Positions 49,399 to 57,132 of a stretch of 64,000 nucleotides of DNA are shown here, piece by piece. Numbering within the stretch: position 1 is the stretch's first letter; each line of letters begins with the position of its first letter. The notes beneath the pieces were generated by a model. The model saw only the letters and a program-made list of their open reading frames with translations, was not told the DNA's origin and made no database searches. This stretch comes from an uncultured Lachnospiraceae bacterium (GTDB lineage: Bacteria > Bacillota > Clostridia > Lachnospirales > Lachnospiraceae): NCBI GenBank assembly GCA_910578645.1, contig CAJTQI010000002.1:310001-374000 (forward strand), read 5' to 3'. The translations under genes were made by a program, and so were the position numbers.

Positions 49399-50506
49399 GT
49401 TGTTGTTACAGTTGGAATATATGGGGATTGATACGGTTGCAGGTGTGCCGGATTCTACCTTAAAGCAGTTTTGCGACGGCGTGCAGTCTTATCGTGGCGG
49501 GCTTACACACTATGTGACGGCCAATGAAGGTGCGGCGGTTGGGTTGGCAATCGGCAGTTATCTTGCATCTGGCAGGCCGGCGTGTGTGTATATGCAAAAT
49601 TCCGGAATCGGGAATATGGTAAACCCCCTTGCGTCTCTTGCGAACAGTGACGTATACGGGATTCCCATGTTGTTTATTGTAGGATGGCGTGGGGAACCGG
49701 GCGTCAAAGACGAGCCGCAGCATGTTTTCCAGGGCAAGGTGACTTGTGAACTGTTAGAGACGTTGGAGGTTCCTTACAGTGTGATTGATAAGAATACGAC
49801 AGACGAAGAAATGGACGAGATTCTGCATGAGGCCGGTAAGACGCTGAAACATGGCGACCAGTTTGCGGTAGTCGTGAAGAAGGGGACTTTTGAGAAAGAA
49901 GAGCCTTTTACATGGGAAAACGGTAACCGGATGAAGAGGGAAGAAGTGCTTGGGCATATATTGCGGGGACTGCCCCGTGATGCGGTTGTGGTGTCCACCA
50001 CGGGTAAGATATCGAGGGAGTTGTATGAGCAGAGCCATGGGGCTTATGGGGAACATGACAATCTGTTCATGACAGTGGGTGGGATGGGCCATGCGTCCAT
50101 GATTGCACTGGGAATTGCCAAGAAGAGGCCGGAGCGGAAAGTAGTCTGTATAGACGGGGACGGCGCAGTGCTTATGCATATGGGGGCCTTGCCCTTTATC
50201 GCTTCACAGTCGCCGGAGAATTTTTATCATATTGTAATCAATAACCAAGCCCATGAGTCTGTTGGGGCTATGCCTACAGGATGCCGGCAGACACAATTTT
50301 CACAGATTGCCAAGGCAGCAGGATACCGGTTGGCGGATAAGCTTGCGTCGATGGAGGAGGTGGACAAGGTTGGCGGGTGGGTTCTGTCACAGACGGGGCC
50401 GGTTATGTGGGAAATTCCGGTTTCCCTTGATTCACGGGCAGACCTTGGCAGGCCGAAGGAGAGCGCACGTGAGAATAAAGAAGGGTTTATGAGATTTCTT
50501 GGCTAG
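49385..50506 (+). CDS. aepY: Phosphonopyruvate decarboxylase
   Basis: 373 residues. Thiamine-diphosphate enzyme that removes CO2 from phosphonopyruvate to give phosphonoacetaldehyde, pulling the unfavourable PEP mutase reaction forward. The N-terminal half begins MRASKLLLQLEYMGIDTVAGVPDSTLK and contains the TPP-activating Glu in VTANEGAAVGLAIG near 48. The C-terminal half has the TPP/Mg motif CIDGDGAVLMHMGALPF...IVINNQAHES near 258. The chosen Met overlaps the upstream gene by 14 bases, giving translational coupling; a longer upstream start lies wholly within pntC. A strong terminator follows, ending the operon. Confidence 0.94.
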   Translation: MRASKLLLQLEYMGIDTVAGVPDSTLKQFCDGVQSYRGGLTHYVTANEGAAVGLAIGSYLASGRPACVYMQNSGIGNMVNPLASLANSDVYGIPMLFIVGWRGEPGVKDEPQHVFQGKVTCELLETLEVPYSVIDKNTTDEEMDEILHEAGKTLKHGDQFAVVVKKGTFEKEEPFTWENGNRMKREEVLGHILRGLPRDAVVVSTTGKISRELYEQSHGAYGEHDNLFMTVGGMGHASMIALGIAKKRPERKVVCIDGDGAVLMHMGALPFIASQSPENFYHIVINNQAHESVGAMPTGCRQTQFSQIAKAAGYRLADKLASMEEVDKVGGWVLSQTGPVMWEIPVSLDSRADLGRPKESARENKEGFMRFLG

Positions 50507-50515
50507 AAGTTTATG

Positions 50516-50549
50516 CCGCATCGTACATTGTTGTATGATGCGGATTTTT
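50516..50549 (+). terminator. Terminator of the phosphonate operon
   Basis: CCGCATCGTACA-TTGT-TGTATGATGCGG (one G-T pair) followed by ATTTTTG, 10 bases after the decarboxylase stop. Confidence 0.85.
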
Positions 50550-50688
50550 GTATATTATATATGAAAAAACTTTATTTTCTTATATTTTTATGTTAAAATT
50601 GATATGCTCTTGGAATTTTTCCTATTATCCAACAGAATCAGACATAAAGAAAGTTCGTGAGTAATACAAATCACATTCGGAGGTACAT

Positions 50689-52641
50689 ATGGCAAATCAG
50701 AGAGTGGATGCGTTGGTTTATACGAATGACAACTGTGTAGGCTGCAATAAATGTATTTCGGTCTGCCCGGTGCTTACGGCAAACCAGGCGGTGTCTGAGG
50801 ATGGTAAGAATGTAATCGCGGTGGACGGTAAGCAGTGCATAAGTTGTGGGGCGTGTTTTGATGCATGTGCGCATGATGCGAGAAGTTATGTAGACGATAC
50901 GGAGCGTTTTTTTGAAGATTTGAGAAGGGGAGATAAGATATCTCTTTTGCTTGCACCTGCATTTCTGGCCAATTATCCGAGGGAATATGGTAGCGTGCTT
51001 GGCGGTTTGAAGAAGCTTGGCGCCAATCGGATTATCAGTGTCAGCTTCGGTGCGGATATCACCACTTGGGGATACATTAAATATATTACGGAACATGATT
51101 TCAAGGGTGGCATATCGCAGCCTTGTCCGGCGGTTGTCGGATATATCGAGAAATATATTCCTGAATTGATTCCAAGTCTGGTGCCGGTACATTCGCCGAT
51201 GATGTGTGCTGCTATTTATGCCAAGAAATATATGAAAATACCGGATAAACTTGCTTTTATCAGTCCGTGTATCGCGAAGAAGAATGAAATAGATGACGCC
51301 AATTGCGGCGGTTACATATCTTATAATGTAACTTTTGACCACTTGATGAAATATGCGAGGCAGCATGGTATATCCGGACCTTCCGTAACGGATGAGATTG
51401 AGTACGGGTTAGGCTCCATCTATCCTATGCCGGGTGGTCTGAAAGAGAATGTGTACTGGTTCTGCGGCGAAGAGGTGTTTATCAGGCAGATTGAAGGTGA
51501 GCAACATGCTTATGAGTTCCTGGAAGATTATAAGACGAGGGTGCTTGGCAAGAAGGAACTGCCGTTTATGGTGGATGCATTAAATTGTGCGAAGGGCTGT
51601 ATCTATGGCACGGGGGTCGAGAAGGAGAGAACACAGAGCGACGATATTCTCTATGAGTTGCAGAAAATCAAGGCGGCCAGCAAGAAGAATGACCGCAGGC
51701 ATGCGTTCAGTAAAAGTCTGACGCCGAAACAGAGGTTAGATAAGTTTAACAAGCAGTTTAAAGCGTTGCATATCAATGATTTTATCAGGCATTACACAGA
51801 CCGCTCACAAGGATTGGAAATCCGCCGTCCGAATATGTCGGAGCTGGACAGTATTTTTGCGGATATGGATAAGAAGACAGATATAAAGAGAACGATGGAT
51901 TGTTCTGCCTGTGGCTATGTTTCTTGTAAAGATATGGCTATAGCGATTTATAATGACTGCAATCATAAAAACAATTGCATTCAGTATGTGAAAGGCGAAG
52001 TGGAGAAAGAAAATGTGCGTGCACGGCAGTTGGCGGAGGATATGGAGGCCAAAAATGCCGAAATACAAGCGAAAAATGAGTTGATTGCAGCATTGATTGC
52101 GGAAGTGCACGAGGATTTTGTCAGCCTGGATACGTCTATCACCGAGATGTCCCAGGGCAATAACAGCAATGCAAAGGAAAGTACAGGTATATCAATTTCC
52201 ATGACCGATGTGATTAGTTTCTGTGACGCGCTCAAGACAGCGTTGACGGATATTCAGGAGCTTCTGGTGAAACTTGAGATAAATAATGGTGAGATTACCA
52301 ATGTGGCGGAGGAGACGAACCTGTTGGCGCTCAATGCAAGCATTGAGGCGGCAAGGGCAGGGGAATCCGGCAGGGGATTTGCAATTATTGCGGAAAATAT
52401 CAAGAAATTGGCAGAACTTTCTAAAGACACGGCGAGTGACAGTGATTCAAATAAAGAACAGATTCAGGATGCCATTGCGAAGCTTCTTGAAGATGCCGAG
52501 AGGCTGATTGATGTGATTGACAGCGTAAATGTGCGTGTCACAAATCTGGCGGCGGCCACGGAAGAGATTGCGGCATCCGCAGACATGGTGAGTATGATTT
52601 CTTCCGATTTGAAAGTTAAATTAGAAAAACTTAATTCATAA
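50689..52641 (+). CDS. FeFe-hydrogenase-like sensor with chemoreceptor signalling domain
   Basis: 650 residues, soluble. Residues ~13-60 hold two ferredoxin-type clusters (CVGCNKCISVCP; CISCGACFDAC). Residues ~80-370 match the FeFe-hydrogenase large domain: QPCPAV (first H-cluster motif, lacking its usual first Cys), SPCIAKKNE (second) and NCAKGCIYG (third). Residues ~405-435 carry a further Cys cluster (CSACGYVSC...CNHKNNC). Residues ~520-650 contain a methyl-accepting-type hairpin (VAEETNLLALNASIEAARAGESGRGFAII). There is no transmembrane segment and the helices are short. It resembles sensory group-C hydrogenases, which report H2 or redox state; catalysis is not expected. Neighbouring output genes are absent. 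Confidence 0.88.
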   Translation: MANQRVDALVYTNDNCVGCNKCISVCPVLTANQAVSEDGKNVIAVDGKQCISCGACFDACAHDARSYVDDTERFFEDLRRGDKISLLLAPAFLANYPREYGSVLGGLKKLGANRIISVSFGADITTWGYIKYITEHDFKGGISQPCPAVVGYIEKYIPELIPSLVPVHSPMMCAAIYAKKYMKIPDKLAFISPCIAKKNEIDDANCGGYISYNVTFDHLMKYARQHGISGPSVTDEIEYGLGSIYPMPGGLKENVYWFCGEEVFIRQIEGEQHAYEFLEDYKTRVLGKKELPFMVDALNCAKGCIYGTGVEKERTQSDDILYELQKIKAASKKNDRRHAFSKSLTPKQRLDKFNKQFKALHINDFIRHYTDRSQGLEIRRPNMSELDSIFADMDKKTDIKRTMDCSACGYVSCKDMAIAIYNDCNHKNNCIQYVKGEVEKENVRARQLAEDMEAKNAEIQAKNELIAALIAEVHEDFVSLDTSITEMSQGNNSNAKESTGISISMTDVISFCDALKTALTDIQELLVKLEINNGEITNVAEETNLLALNASIEAARAGESGRGFAIIAENIKKLAELSKDTASDSDSNKEQIQDAIAKLLEDAERLIDVIDSVNVRVTNLAAATEEIAASADMVSMISSDLKVKLEKLNS

Positions 52642-52642
52642 A

Positions 52643-52666
52643 AAAGTTGGCTCGGCGGCCAACTTT
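52643..52666 (+). terminator. Hairpin after the hydrogenase-like gene
   Basis: AAAGTTGGC-TCGGCG-GCCAACTTT directly follows the stop codon. There is no T-tract beyond the stem's own T residues, so termination strength is uncertain. It is nearly the same stem as at 2833-2856. Confidence 0.5.
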
Positions 52667-52700
52667 GCATCTCACTACATTATGGCGTACTTTCCTATAA

Positions 52701-53007
52701 GGATTAGAGTGTCAAAAGGTGCATTTTATAAGTTGTGAGGGCAAATTGCATAAAATGTTCCCTTGTGTCAGTCTGCGTCATATGGATTTTCGAAAATATT
52801 CCGGGAAATTTAAGGAAACGGACGTAACCACCCTTTATTCGCCATCCAGGCGAACATCGGGCTTTTCGGGGCGTCCATGCCCCGAAATTACTGGAGAATA
52901 CACGGAATATTAAGAAAATCTCATATTCCTACGAAGGACAACTTCGTGAACATTTTGTGCAATCTGCCAGTGAAATTTTATGATAGCACCTTTTGACACC
53001 CTAATCC
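52701..53007. repeat. MITE-like element, long copy (copy 3)
   Basis: 307 bp bounded by GGATTAGAGTGTCAAAAGG and CCTTTTGACACCCTAATCC, with TATAA on both sides (52696-52700, 53008-53012). The arms stay complementary for about 50 bases (..TTGCATAAAATG / CATTTTGTGCAA..), and inner palindromes (ATTTTCGAAAATATTCC with GGAATATTAAGAAAAT) make the whole element one large hairpin. It differs from copy 2 by an extra ~190-bp core. A 64-codon frame inside (52719-52913) is not credible as a gene. Confidence 0.75.
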
Positions 53008-53019
53008 TATAAGGTAAAA

Positions 53020-53058
53020 AGCAGCCTGCCGGACCGACTGGAACGGCAGGCTTTGTCT
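53020..53058. terminator. Hairpin terminator for the LUD gene (minus strand)
   Basis: AGCCTGCCG and CGGCAGGCT pair around GACCGACTGGAA. A/T-rich flanks on both sides allow use in either direction. The next gene on the minus strand ends about 70 bases away. Confidence 0.65.
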
Positions 53059-53129
53059 TGTGGTACTACAGTGAACAAAAAGGAAATTGACCGTTACCGC
53101 GACATGCGTTGCGCGAGCAGACGCTTGAC

Positions 53130-53765
53130 CTAATAGCCAAGTGACTCCCCTACCAGATACACTTGAATCCTTCCGGTATGGCCGCTTCTTCTTGTAACTA
53201 CAATTTGATTACAGAAGCAATCCGGTGCAAGACAACTGTGGCAGGTTCCCGTTGCAGCGCAGGGAAGATTTCTGTTTAGTCGGATAGCATTGGGCGGTGA
53301 AGCCATATTGCGGACTCTGGCAACGCCGCTTTCAATGTCAGTGACTACTTTGTTCATCCCTACCATGAGAATGACGTGGCTAGGTCCTTGAATTAGGCAG
53401 GCAACACGGTTACCGTTGCCGTCTATATTGATTAATTCCCCCTCCAGAGTGATGGCATTGCTGCTCATCAGGTAATAGTCGGCAAGAACGGTCCGGGCAT
53501 AGATTTGCCTGGATTCTTCCGGTGTCTTGGCGGCGGAACGGTCTATCAATTCATATTTTCCGTTCTTTATGCCATCCATCAGGCCGGCCTCTTTTATACT
53601 TTCGCTGCCGCCCCAACTGACCACAGAGCCTTCCGGAATAGAATCCAGAATGGCGCGTGTACATTCGGCGGCTGTCTCGAAATAGAAACCTTCCATATTA
53701 CGTTTTTCAAGATTTTTGATGATTACTTCTGCCTGTTTAGACAAAGCTGTCAATTTGTGTGACAT
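53130..53765 (-). CDS. LUD domain protein (LutC/YkgG-like, DUF162)
   Basis: 211 residues from the Met after AAGGAGGGGTTATC; the open frame continues 66 codons upstream through the promoter, which I excluded. LUD-domain proteins take part in lactate oxidation (LutB/LutC) or have unknown roles when alone. Seen here: NMEGFYFETAAECTRAIL, VVSWGGSESIKEAGL, TGTCHSCLAPDCFCNQIVVTR with a Cys cluster (C-x2-C-x4-C-x1-C) that may bind a metal. No lutA or lutB is nearby, so it is the orphan type. The promoter -10 is probably TATACT near 53951-53956. Confidence 0.82.
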   Translation of the reverse strand: MSHKLTALSKQAEVIIKNLEKRNMEGFYFETAAECTRAILDSIPEGSVVSWGGSESIKEAGLMDGIKNGKYELIDRSAAKTPEESRQIYARTVLADYYLMSSNAITLEGELINIDGNGNRVACLIQGPSHVILMVGMNKVVTDIESGVARVRNMASPPNAIRLNRNLPCAATGTCHSCLAPDCFCNQIVVTRRSGHTGRIQVYLVGESLGY

Positions 53766-54154
53766 GATAACCCCTCCTTTTTTTGTTTGCCTATATGTGT
53801 AGAAACTGTTTTCTTCTGCGCAGCCTGGCGGAGCGTCTAGCGCTTTTGGCGCCTGTAGGTAACGAGTCGGGTAACTGCATTTGTACGGATAATTGCCAAA
53901 TGGTCTGTATAGAAGATATCCGCAGTGAACAAAGGATACCTGACAATAAAAACAGTATAGCATTCCGGGTAAAGAGGGTGCAAGGCTGTATGGAATTTTG
54001 TTGGATAATAAGGCACTATGCAGGACAGATAAAGCATAGAAACGGGGAGAAGGGTGTAATTAACTGTTAATAATGGAATAAAATGCTAAAAATGTGATAA
54101 TTTGTATAAATAAAAAATAAAATGTAAAAATTATAATTTTTTTAAAGAAATATG

Positions 54155-54182
54155 TTGACAAATAGAAAAAAGCTGATATAAT
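54155..54182 (+). promoter_or_regulatory. Near-consensus promoter of the ncRNA candidate
   Basis: TTGACA, 16 bases, TATAAT, with an A/T-rich upstream element. The predicted start is near 54189, and no protein-coding gene begins for almost 480 bases. Confidence 0.8.
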
Positions 54183-54188
54183 AAAATC

Positions 54189-54495
54189 ATAAACAAAACA
54201 ATTCACATAGATATCCTAAAGAAAAGGAGGTACGGTCCACCGAAAGCATAATTTAAAATCCAGTTAAAGTACAAATGAATAAGGAACCAATGACAAAGCA
54301 ACGAGAACGTAGTCGAGTACATGAGAAAAAGTAACGAATCGCAGAAGAGAAAAGAATAAGACGTTACGGTATATGCATACGAAGGAAGAATGGAAAGAAT
54401 ACGAAGGAAGAAATTGGAGGTATGGACCATTGGATAGTGCAGTTTAGAAGCGGGTATTAATTCTTAGAGGATTAGTACCCGCTTCGCTGTGTGTC
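54189..54495 (+). ncRNA. Structured, purine-rich ncRNA candidate (~300 nt)
   Basis: Between the strong promoter and the next gene lies a ~300-base stretch without a coding frame. ACGGTCCA (54232-54239) can pair with TGGACC (54423-54428), bringing the ends together. GTAACG (54331) pairs with CGTTAC (54362). The 3' end is a long stem, GAAGCGGGTATTAAT with ATTAGTACCCGCTTC (54447-54485). The body is A/G-rich with repeated ACGAAGGAAGAA motifs. Size and layout fit a large clostridial ncRNA such as the raiA class, but I could not confirm a family. AAAGGAGG at 54223 could also be a ribosome binding site for no visible ORF. Confidence 0.6.
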
Positions 54496-54662
54496 TTTTG
54501 AGCGGATTTTGGGTATGGGATACTCGGGATGCTTTTATCGTGACAAGTTGCGCAAGTATGGTGGATTAGGTTGAAAATTATGTGGAATATTTTCTGGAAA
54601 TAGGTTATAGTGTAAGTGCACATACGGCATTTTGTGTGTGGATATACAACAGGAGGAATGGT

Positions 54663-56240
54663 ATGGGAAAATTATTTCATAGAAAAAACAAATATTCGGA
54701 TGAAGAATTTGAGAATGAAGAATTTGAAGATGATGATATGGACGACGAAGATATTGATGAAGACGACGAGTCAGATGATGGATTTGATGACGACGACGAT
54801 GAGATAGATGACAGGTTTGAGGATGACGACGATGAGATAGATGACAGGTTTGAGGATGACGACGATGAGATAGATGACAGGTTTGAGGATGATGACGAAG
54901 ACGAGGATGAAGAAGAGGACGACGAGGAGTGGGAGGAAGACGACAGGCGAACATTCAGGAGGCGCAGACGAATCCGTAACCAGATTATCTCATACTCGAT
55001 TGTATTTGTAATTCTGGCGGCGATTATCGCGGGCGGGGTAGCCGTGGGCAGGAATATAATGGATATGATTAAAGAAAAACAGGCAGAAGCAGAACAGGCG
55101 CAGTTACAGGCTGAACAAGAAGCGGAAGAGGCCCATGAGGTGGTGATTGATGCGCCCGAGATATTGGAAGAGCCGGAGGATGATATTCTGGGTGAGCTTG
55201 TGGCGGCATCTCTTTCTGACATGCCTCTTGAAGATAAGGTGGCCGGATTGTTTATTGTGACGCCGGAAGCTTTGACCGGAGTTGCCACGGCAACCCAGGC
55301 AGGAGAAGGAACCCAGACAGCGCTGATTGAGTATGGAGTTGGCGGGCTTATATATTTTGATAAGAATATACTGGATAAAGAGCAGATTACGGAGATGCTG
55401 TCCAGTACAGTTTCTAAGAGCAGATATCCGCTGTTTCTTGCGGTGGACGAGGAGGGTGGTTCTGTCAGCAGGGTGGCCCAAAGTGGTATTGACGTGATTC
55501 AGGTTGACAGTATGTCTTCCATCGGAGAGTCGGGTGATACGGTGCAGGCATATGAGGCGGGTTTGACGATTGGCACATATTTGAAAGAGTTAGGATTTAA
55601 CCTTGATTTTGCTCCTGTAGCCGATGTGGCAGATTCCGGAGAAAGCGCTCTGGGTGACAGGGTTTTTAGTTCGGATGCGCAGGTGACGGGAGATATGGTA
55701 GCGAATATGGTAGAGGGGATTGAGGACACAGGCGTAAGCTCCTGCTTAAAACATTTCCCGGGAATTGGGGACGAAGCGGAAGATACCCATGACGGAAAGG
55801 TAGAATCGTCGAAGACACTGGATGAGATGCGGGAATCTAATTTTGTTCCCTTTAAGTCAGGTATCGAGGCCGGAGCAGATTTTGTTATGGTCAGCCATAT
55901 GACGGTATCGTCCGGGGATGAAAATGCTATACCGTCGAGTTTATCCAAGACAATTATAACGGATATTCTGCGGAATGAATTAGGATTTCAAGGAGTAGTG
56001 ATTACGGATGCATTGAATATGGGTGCGATTACTGATTACTACACAGCTGCGGAGGCTGCAGTGATGGCGATTGAGGCCGGGGCGGATATGTTGCTTATGC
56101 CAGAGGATTTCCATACTGCTTATGACGCGCTCTTGGCTGCCGTACAGGACGGAACGATTTCGGAAGAGAGAATCAATGAATCACTGGAGCGAATTTATAG
56201 GGTAAAAGGTGAGAAAAAACTGGCACAGCAGACACAGTAA
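54663..56240 (+). CDS. Membrane-anchored family 3 glycoside hydrolase with Asp-rich tail
   Basis: 525 residues from the Met behind AGGAGGAATGGT. Residues 1-90 are almost entirely Asp/Glu with three exact 11-residue repeats (DDDDEIDDRFE). An Arg-rich stretch (RRTFRRRRRIR) and one helix (IISYSIVFVILAAIIAGGVAVG, ~115-136) follow. Residues ~190-525 are a GH3 beta-N-acetylhexosaminidase domain like NagZ: LAVDEEGGSVSRV, LDFAPVADVADSG, CLKHFPGIGDEAEDTHDG (His general acid region) and the nucleophile Asp in VVITDALNMGAI. It probably trims peptidoglycan or glycans outside the cell while the acidic tail lies in the cytosol. Confidence 0.9.
   Translation: MGKLFHRKNKYSDEEFENEEFEDDDMDDEDIDEDDESDDGFDDDDDEIDDRFEDDDDEIDDRFEDDDDEIDDRFEDDDEDEDEEEDDEEWEEDDRRTFRRRRRIRNQIISYSIVFVILAAIIAGGVAVGRNIMDMIKEKQAEAEQAQLQAEQEAEEAHEVVIDAPEILEEPEDDILGELVAASLSDMPLEDKVAGLFIVTPEALTGVATATQAGEGTQTALIEYGVGGLIYFDKNILDKEQITEMLSSTVSKSRYPLFLAVDEEGGSVSRVAQSGIDVIQVDSMSSIGESGDTVQAYEAGLTIGTYLKELGFNLDFAPVADVADSGESALGDRVFSSDAQVTGDMVANMVEGIEDTGVSSCLKHFPGIGDEAEDTHDGKVESSKTLDEMRESNFVPFKSGIEAGADFVMVSHMTVSSGDENAIPSSLSKTIITDILRNELGFQGVVITDALNMGAITDYYTAAEAAVMAIEAGADMLLMPEDFHTAYDALLAAVQDGTISEERINESLERIYRVKGEKKLAQQTQ
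54789..54887 (+). repeat. Three 33-bp tandem repeats in the GH3 gene
   Basis: Three almost identical 33-bp units, each coding DDDDEIDDRFE, end at 54821, 54854 and 54887. The DNA is so alike (including GATGAGATAGATGACAGG in each) that recent slippage-type expansion is likely, so copy number may vary between strains. Confidence 0.9.
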
Positions 56241-56376
56241 ATGACGGGTGGTGGTGATATGGCCAGAAATTCCGGAATATATGTAACGCATGTAAAGATA
56301 CATAATTGTGTGCATAATTAGAAAAAAACAAAAAGTTTATTGATTAAAAAAAATTAAAAAAATTTTAATTTTATTG

Positions 56377-56405
56377 TTGACAAAGTAAAACCTATATAGT
56401 ATAGT
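56377..56405 (+). promoter_or_regulatory. tRNA-Gly promoter
   Basis: TTGACA, 17 bases, TATAGT, about 50 bases before the tRNA. An A/T-rich palindrome (AAAATTAAAA...TTTTAATTTT) precedes it. Confidence 0.7.
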
Positions 56406-56454
56406 ATTACTTGTCCGAGGGATACAGCAGTACATAAAACCGGATAAGTGATAT

Positions 56455-56527
56455 GCGCGAGTGGCTCAGTTGGTGGAGCACGACCTTGCCAAGGTCGGGG
56501 TCGCGGGTTCGAGTCCCGTCTCGCGCT
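56455..56527 (+). tRNA. tRNA-Gly (anticodon GCC)
   Basis: Acceptor stem GCGCGAG/CTCGCGC, D-arm GGCTCAGTTGGTGGAGC, anticodon arm CGACC-TTGCCAA-GGTCG with anticodon GCC, T-arm GCGGG-TTCGAGT-CCCGT. CCA is not encoded. Its terminator (GCGGAAACG...CGTTTCCG-TTTTT) follows at about 56539-56574. The 3' half of the gene is the left end of a ~96-bp direct repeat, so it has served as an integration site. Confidence 0.95.
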
Positions 56528-56602
56528 CTTCTTAATGAAGCGGAAACGTTGATGAATACAGCGTTTCCGTTTTTCTTTGTGCCTGCAAATTTGAAGACAG
56601 TT
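56507..56602 (+). repeat. Left direct repeat (attL-like): tRNA-Gly 3' end plus terminator
   Basis: From GTTCGAGTCCCGTC in the T-arm, through the tRNA terminator, to TTTGAAGACAGT. The same sequence recurs at 61027-61123 with about five differences and one extra T. Confidence 0.88.
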
Positions 56603-56606
56603 TATG

Positions 56607-56866
56607 AAGCCTGTGATGTGGAGGCTGATTCAGGTTCCAAGGCAAGAGGGTATATTTCTCAAAAGGTTATTATGCAAGGCGAAATCATAAAGCAATATGA
56701 AGATGATAAGCCGTTCCCCAGTTGCCTGTTATTGGGAATGTCAATAAATGGCAAATATTTACATGTAGTCGTTGCAAGCGATAATATCAATCTGCATATA
56801 ATAATGGCATACTACCCAAGTATTGACGAATGGGAGCCGGATTTTAAAACGAGAAAGGGGCGTTAA
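56607..56866 (+). pseudogene. 5'-truncated DUF4258 toxin-like gene
   Basis: From about GYISQKVIMQGEIIKQYEDD the frame matches DUF4258 proteins: DDKPFPSCLLLGMSINGKYLHVVVAS, IIMAYYPSIDEWEPDFKTRK. These are MqsR/RelE-like partners of YgiT-type zinc-finger antitoxins. The N-terminal third is missing; upstream the frame runs into the tRNA and its terminator. There is no start codon with a ribosome binding site. It is followed by the decayed partner 2 bases later, the usual toxin-antitoxin gene order for this type. Confidence 0.65.
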
Positions 56867-56868
56867 AT

Positions 56869-57099
56869 ATGGATTGTTTTACTTGTGGAAGTAATCATAT
56901 GATTGAAGCAACAACAATCTATGTTGAAAAATTAGAAAACGGTATCTTGATTGTGAAAAAATGTTCCATGTAAAAAATGTTCCCAATGCGGCGAGGATTT
57001 TTTTCAATGGCAATCATGAAAGACATTGAAAAATTAAGCAAACAGGCAGAAAAAATTATCAGTGAAGTTATGATTATTGATTACAACAAGGCGGCATAA
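56869..57099 (+). pseudogene. YgiT/MqsA-type zinc-finger antitoxin remnant, two frameshifts
   Basis: Begins MDCFTCGSNHMIEATTIYVEKLENG with the first CxxC of the YgiT zinc finger. A run of six A residues at ~56954 shifts the frame (five would restore NVPCKKCSQCGEDFFQWQS, which carries the other Cys pairs). A second missing base near 57016 is needed to reach MKDIEKLSKQAEKIISEVMIIDY at the end. The corrected product of about 75 residues is the expected antitoxin size. Sequencing error at both runs is possible but less likely, as the toxin is also truncated. Confidence 0.65.
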
Positions 57100-57132
57100 A
57101 AAAATAATCGAGATTGGAACTTGGATTTTATT

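Noticed and set aside
52719..52913. 64-codon frame
   Set aside because: It sits within the large palindromic repeat element (copy 3), with no homology or start signal.
54223..54500. A protein-coding gene after the AAAGGAGG at 54223
   Set aside because: Every frame is closed quickly; pairing of distant segments favours RNA.
54677..55288. Long Ser-rich frame on the minus strand opposite the GH3 gene
   Set aside because: It is the complement of the Asp/Glu-rich repeats and GH3 coding region; low complexity, no ribosome binding site, no family.
56453..56606. N-terminal part of a frame starting inside tRNA-Gly
   Set aside because: Those codons are the tRNA and its terminator; only the later DUF4258 part is protein-derived.
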